A stretch of DNA of 7,566 bases from DASPKS01 sp035628035 (GTDB taxonomy: Bacteria; Bacteroidota; Rhodothermia; Rhodothermales; Rubricoccaceae): contig DASPKS010000139.1 of assembly GCA_035628035.1 (NCBI GenBank), positions 1-7,566 of the forward strand. Direction: 5' to 3'. A program made the translations under genes and the position numbers. Under the pieces are notes generated by a model. The model searched no databases. It worked only from the letters and a program-made list of their open reading frames with translations, and was not told the DNA's origin. Below are positions 4,605-7,566 of the stretch, in pieces (position 1 is the first letter of the stretch; each line of letters starts with the position of its first letter).

Positions 4605-7334
4605 ATGCCCCTCGCTACCCGGCTTCCCTTCGCGGCGCTCCTCGGGCTCTCGGCTTTGGCAAGCCCGGAGGTCTCGGCGCAGTTCAACACGCCCTCGATC
4701 AACTGCGACATCGGGGCCGACGAGTACGGCACCGGGAACGCCAACACCTACGTGTCGGGCGGAGCCACGTGGTACATGACGTGGGACGACACGTACCTCT
4801 ACCTCTCGATCCAGAACGCGAACGAGACCGAAGCGGGCATCGTCTACCTCGACCTTGATCCGATCCTCCCCGTGAACGGGGGGGGGACGGGGAATGGCAA
4901 TACGACCGGGCTCCCCGGCTACGACGGCCTCACGCCCGACCTCCCCTTCCGCGCCGACGCGGCGATCTACTTCAAGAACGACTACCGGGAGCTGCGCCGG
5001 CGCGGCGGCGCCGGGTCGTGGACGACCGTCAACGCAGGGAACAACGGGCTCGGCGGCGGCAGCGACGACTACGCCGACGGCCACTACTGCTCCCACACCC
5101 GGGGCAACGGACCCAACGGCGACGACGACCGCGAGCTGCGCATCTCGTGGAGCCGGCTCACGGGGGGCGGCAGCCGGCCCGCCGCCTTCAACTGGAACGG
5201 GTACCTCGCCTACGCCAACGGGATCTACGGCCAGGTCCCGGTGGAGAACCCGAGCGGCACCCTCGGCAGCGGAGCGACCCCCGACTTCGTCCGCTACTTC
5301 ACGGTGTCGAACACGGGCAACGGCGTCTCGACCAACCCGTTCTCACGGAACTCCTACACCCACATCGGCGGCAACGTCGCCGGCTTCGGCGCGATCGCGG
5401 TCTACGACTTCACGATGAACACGGCCGGGTTCACCATCACCCGGAACACCACCACAGGCGGGGACTGGACCATCGCGCACGACCTCGTCGTCGCCGACGG
5501 GACGGTCCACTTCGGGGCGTCCGGTGGGGCGAGCTACGGCGCGACGACTGTCGGCAACCTCAAGCTGGCCGGCGACGCGTCCTTCACGCTGGCGGCGAAC
5601 GGCACCCTCGAGATGGGGTATACCAACCAGCCGCTCGTCGTGCTCGACAGTCTCCTGACCTTCGACATCGGCGACGGCACGAGCGGGTGCGGCGGCTCCG
5701 ATTTCCGCGAGCCCAACGTGTTCCTCTCGAACGACCCGGGGGGAGACATCGAGGTCGAGGGGGAGCTCGCCGCCTACGACGAGTCGTCAGTGACGACGCG
5801 GACGGGGGGCGGCGAGCTGGTCCTCACCTCCGAGCCGGGCCGGCTGGCCACCATCGCCCCGCCGCCCGTGATCGGGGGGCTCTGTGCCGGCGGCTCCGGC
5901 GTCACCAACGGCGACATCGTCTACGAGCGGTACTACAACGGGACGCAGGGGTGGCGGCTGATCGGGTCGCCGCTCCAGAACCAGCCCTTCACCACGCTCA
6001 ACGACGACTTCCACACCCAGGGCGCCGTGGGGGCCGACTTCGAGCACGGCGGCGACATCCTCTTCGGCTTCGACGCGGACGCCCCCTCCACCGACCCCGG
6101 CGAGACGGACCGCTTCGTGTCTGTGGAGGATTACCACGCGACGATGGGGCAGGGGACCGGGTATGCCTTCTACGCCTACGTCGGCGCGCCCGGCGGCACG
6201 GTCCCCGCGCGGTGGGACGTGAAGGGCCAGGAGCGCACCGCCGACCTCGCGCTTACGCTCGACGGGTACGGCGACAGCACGTCGACCGCCGTCGTTTCCC
6301 GGTACAACCTCCTCGCGAATCCCTACGCCGGCTACCTCGACTGGAACGCCGTCTACGCCTCGTCGCAGCGCATCAAGGCCACCTACCAGGTGTGGGACCC
6401 GGACTGCAATGCGCCCAACGGGTGCTACCGCACCTTCACGGCGGGGGTAGACAGCCACCCCACTGGTGCTGGCCGCTACATCGCGCCTGCGCAGGGGTTC
6501 TTCGTCCAGGCGTTCGAGGCGGGGCCCGGCCCCCTCCGGCCCGTCGTGGAGTTCCGACAGAACCAGAAGGTGAACGGCGCGACCCCGAACATCTTCGGAC
6601 GGGAAGGGGGGGAGCTCCTGCCTCACCTCCGCCTCGCGCTCGCGGGCGAAGGGCTCGAAGCGCCAGACGTCACTGTAGCCTTCACGCCGGAGGGCTCGAC
6701 GGGCGAAGACGCGTACGACGCCACGCGCCTCGGCCCGCTCGGAGGGGAGACCCTCGGGCTGTGGATGCGGCGAGGAACCGAGCCGCTCGTCGTGCAGGGC
6801 CTGCCCGAGACGTTCGAGACGTCGCAGCGGCTCCCGCTCCGCTTGGCCGCCACGCGACCGGGGACCTACACCGTCACGTGGCCCGCGCTCCACACCCTCC
6901 CCGATGACTGGACGCTCCTCCTTCGCGATCTCGAAACGGGCGAAGTGACGAACCTTCGCGAGGCGGCCACCTACACCTTCACCACCGCCGCCGTCACGAA
7001 CGTGGGGCGCTTCGAGCTGGAGATCACGCCGGGCGTGGTGACGGCCGAGGAGCCCACGCTCCCCCCAGCTGCTTTCGCGCTGAGCCCCGTAGCGCCCAAC
7101 CCGCTCCGCGAAGCGGCCCAGGTGACGCTCCGCGTGGGGTCTTCCCAGCGCGTGACCGCCGACCTCTACGATGTCCTGGGTCGCCGCGTCGCGACCCTCT
7201 TCGAGGGCATGATCGCGGGCGGAGCGACCCGCGTGCTCACCCTCGACGGCAGCACCCTCTCCGCCGGGGTGTACGTCCTCCGCGTGGAAGGCGAGCGCTT
7301 CCAGACCGCACGTGCGGTGACGGTCAGCCGGTAG
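4605..7334 (+). CDS. Secreted T9SS cargo protein with C-terminal sorting domain
   Basis: This 909-residue exported protein has unknown substrate. A signal peptide is visible at residues 1-25 (MPLATRLPFAALLGLSALAS, cleavage likely VSA/QF). Residues about 30-215 (TWYMTWDDTYLYLSIQNANE, then YLDLDP and RELRISWSRL) resemble the beta-sandwich of CBM9/DOMON-like carbohydrate-binding domains; this is a fold-level guess. The middle is Gly/Thr/Asp-rich and beta-strand-like. From 449 (GWRLIGSPL), 568 (NLLANPYAGYLDW) and 626 (IAPAQGFFVQAFEA) it matches a region common in large Bacteroidota T9SS cargo. The end, about 824-909 (FALSPVAPNPL, DLYDVLGRRVATL, LSAGVYVLRV), is a type A T9SS sorting domain, normally cleaved at the outer membrane when the protein is released or anchored. 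Several paired cysteines (for example DCNAPNGC) fit an extracellular protein. I prefer the ATG at 4605 over the one at 4569, because it puts the signal peptide at the N-terminus and 4569 may lie in the promoter. Confidence 0.88.
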   Translation: MPLATRLPFAALLGLSALASPEVSAQFNTPSINCDIGADEYGTGNANTYVSGGATWYMTWDDTYLYLSIQNANETEAGIVYLDLDPILPVNGGGTGNGNTTGLPGYDGLTPDLPFRADAAIYFKNDYRELRRRGGAGSWTTVNAGNNGLGGGSDDYADGHYCSHTRGNGPNGDDDRELRISWSRLTGGGSRPAAFNWNGYLAYANGIYGQVPVENPSGTLGSGATPDFVRYFTVSNTGNGVSTNPFSRNSYTHIGGNVAGFGAIAVYDFTMNTAGFTITRNTTTGGDWTIAHDLVVADGTVHFGASGGASYGATTVGNLKLAGDASFTLAANGTLEMGYTNQPLVVLDSLLTFDIGDGTSGCGGSDFREPNVFLSNDPGGDIEVEGELAAYDESSVTTRTGGGELVLTSEPGRLATIAPPPVIGGLCAGGSGVTNGDIVYERYYNGTQGWRLIGSPLQNQPFTTLNDDFHTQGAVGADFEHGGDILFGFDADAPSTDPGETDRFVSVEDYHATMGQGTGYAFYAYVGAPGGTVPARWDVKGQERTADLALTLDGYGDSTSTAVVSRYNLLANPYAGYLDWNAVYASSQRIKATYQVWDPDCNAPNGCYRTFTAGVDSHPTGAGRYIAPAQGFFVQAFEAGPGPLRPVVEFRQNQKVNGATPNIFGREGGELLPHLRLALAGEGLEAPDVTVAFTPEGSTGEDAYDATRLGPLGGETLGLWMRRGTEPLVVQGLPETFETSQRLPLRLAATRPGTYTVTWPALHTLPDDWTLLLRDLETGEVTNLREAATYTFTTAAVTNVGRFELEITPGVVTAEEPTLPPAAFALSPVAPNPLREAAQVTLRVGSSQRVTADLYDVLGRRVATLFEGMIAGGATRVLTLDGSTLSAGVYVLRVEGERFQTARAVTVSR

Positions 7335-7374
7335 CCTACTTCTTGCCAGTCCTTTCTTCTCCCGCCCCAACCCG

Positions 7375-7566
7375 ATGGCTCGCCTGTTCGCGCTCTCCGT
7401 CGTCCTCCTGCTCCCCCTCGTAGCCACCACCCAGTCGCTGCCGGAGTGGGCGGCGCCGGGCGGGCCCGAAGAAGCGGCGGCTCCCGCCGGCGGCGCGGCC
7501 GACGCGGTGGCCTGCCCCACGTCGCCCTGCCTCCCGCCCCCGCCCCCGGCGGTCCCCGTCGATGGG
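7375..7566 (+). CDS. Short secreted proline-rich protein, 3' end outside window
   Basis: The first 64 codons of a gene are seen, open to the window end. They begin with a clear signal peptide, MARLFALSVVLLLPLVATTQ, followed by an Ala/Gly/Pro-rich stretch, a Cys-containing PTSPCLPPPPPAVP segment and the last visible residues V-D-G. Short proteins beside T9SS cargo genes in Bacteroidota often end with a proline-rich run, a P-[IV]-D-G-G motif, one hydrophobic segment and a few basic residues; NCBI names a similar module PID-CTERM. The visible residues match the first half of that layout, but the hydrophobic segment is beyond the edge, so this is inference. The gene starts 40 nt after the stop of the T9SS cargo gene with no hairpin between them, so cotranscription is likely. 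No function can be assigned. Confidence 0.7.
   Translation, partial: MARLFALSVVLLLPLVATTQSLPEWAAPGGPEEAAAPAGGAADAVACPTSPCLPPPPPAVPVDG

Noticed and set aside
5787..7520. 577-codon open frame on the minus strand opposite the T9SS cargo gene
   Set aside because: It is a compositional shadow. It spans the end of the cargo gene and the start of the next secreted gene, and has no signal, motif or start context.

Overview
This is a very GC-rich window with third-position G/C throughout. It carries a protein with a classic type IX secretion (T9SS) C-terminal sorting domain. Together these point to a high-GC member of the Bacteroidota/Rhodothermota side of the FCB group, of the Rhodothermales/Rubricoccaceae kind. 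That placement is inferred from gene content and composition only. No RNA genes, insertion sequences, CRISPR arrays or integration sites are visible, and nothing suggests a mobile region.

Left part (1-909, minus strand): two small cytosolic signalling genes point leftward. They are a stand-alone receiver-domain response regulator (532-909, probable TTG start) and, 100 nt downstream of its stop, a STAS-domain anti-sigma-factor antagonist with the phosphorylatable DSSG motif (72-431). A 121-nt divergent intergenic region (910-1030) separates them from the rightward genes.

Centre (1031-4504, plus strand): a large soluble hybrid-sensing histidine kinase (PAS-GAF-PAS-coiled coil-PAS-PAS-HisKA_3-HATPase) is followed by a zinc-ribbon protein with seven glycine-rich decapeptide repeats. 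As the sequence stands, the kinase frame is broken inside a CG dinucleotide run near 3791-3803. It ends early at 3841, before the last strand of its ATPase domain. The missing C-terminus is present in another frame and ends at 3914 in an ATGA overlap with the next gene. Adding one CG unit would restore a 961-residue kinase with normal family spacing and translational coupling. A 9-bp perfect inverted repeat (4511-4541) closes this operon.

Right part (4605-7566, plus strand): a 909-residue secreted protein has a signal peptide, an N-terminal beta-sandwich-like region and a C-terminal T9SS sorting domain. Forty nt later begins a short secreted, proline-rich protein cut off by the window end, just as it reaches a P-V-D-G motif resembling the start of a small C-terminal sorting/anchor module.

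Taken together, the left two thirds look like a phosphorelay plus partner-switch regulatory locus: kinase, NarL-like receiver without an output domain, and STAS antagonist. The right third is an export/cell-surface locus. I do not see a clear new system. The most notable items are the dinucleotide-tract frameshift in the kinase, a near-identical repeat pair flanking one PAS module, the zinc-ribbon/decapeptide-repeat protein coupled to the kinase, and the short PVDG protein beside the T9SS cargo.
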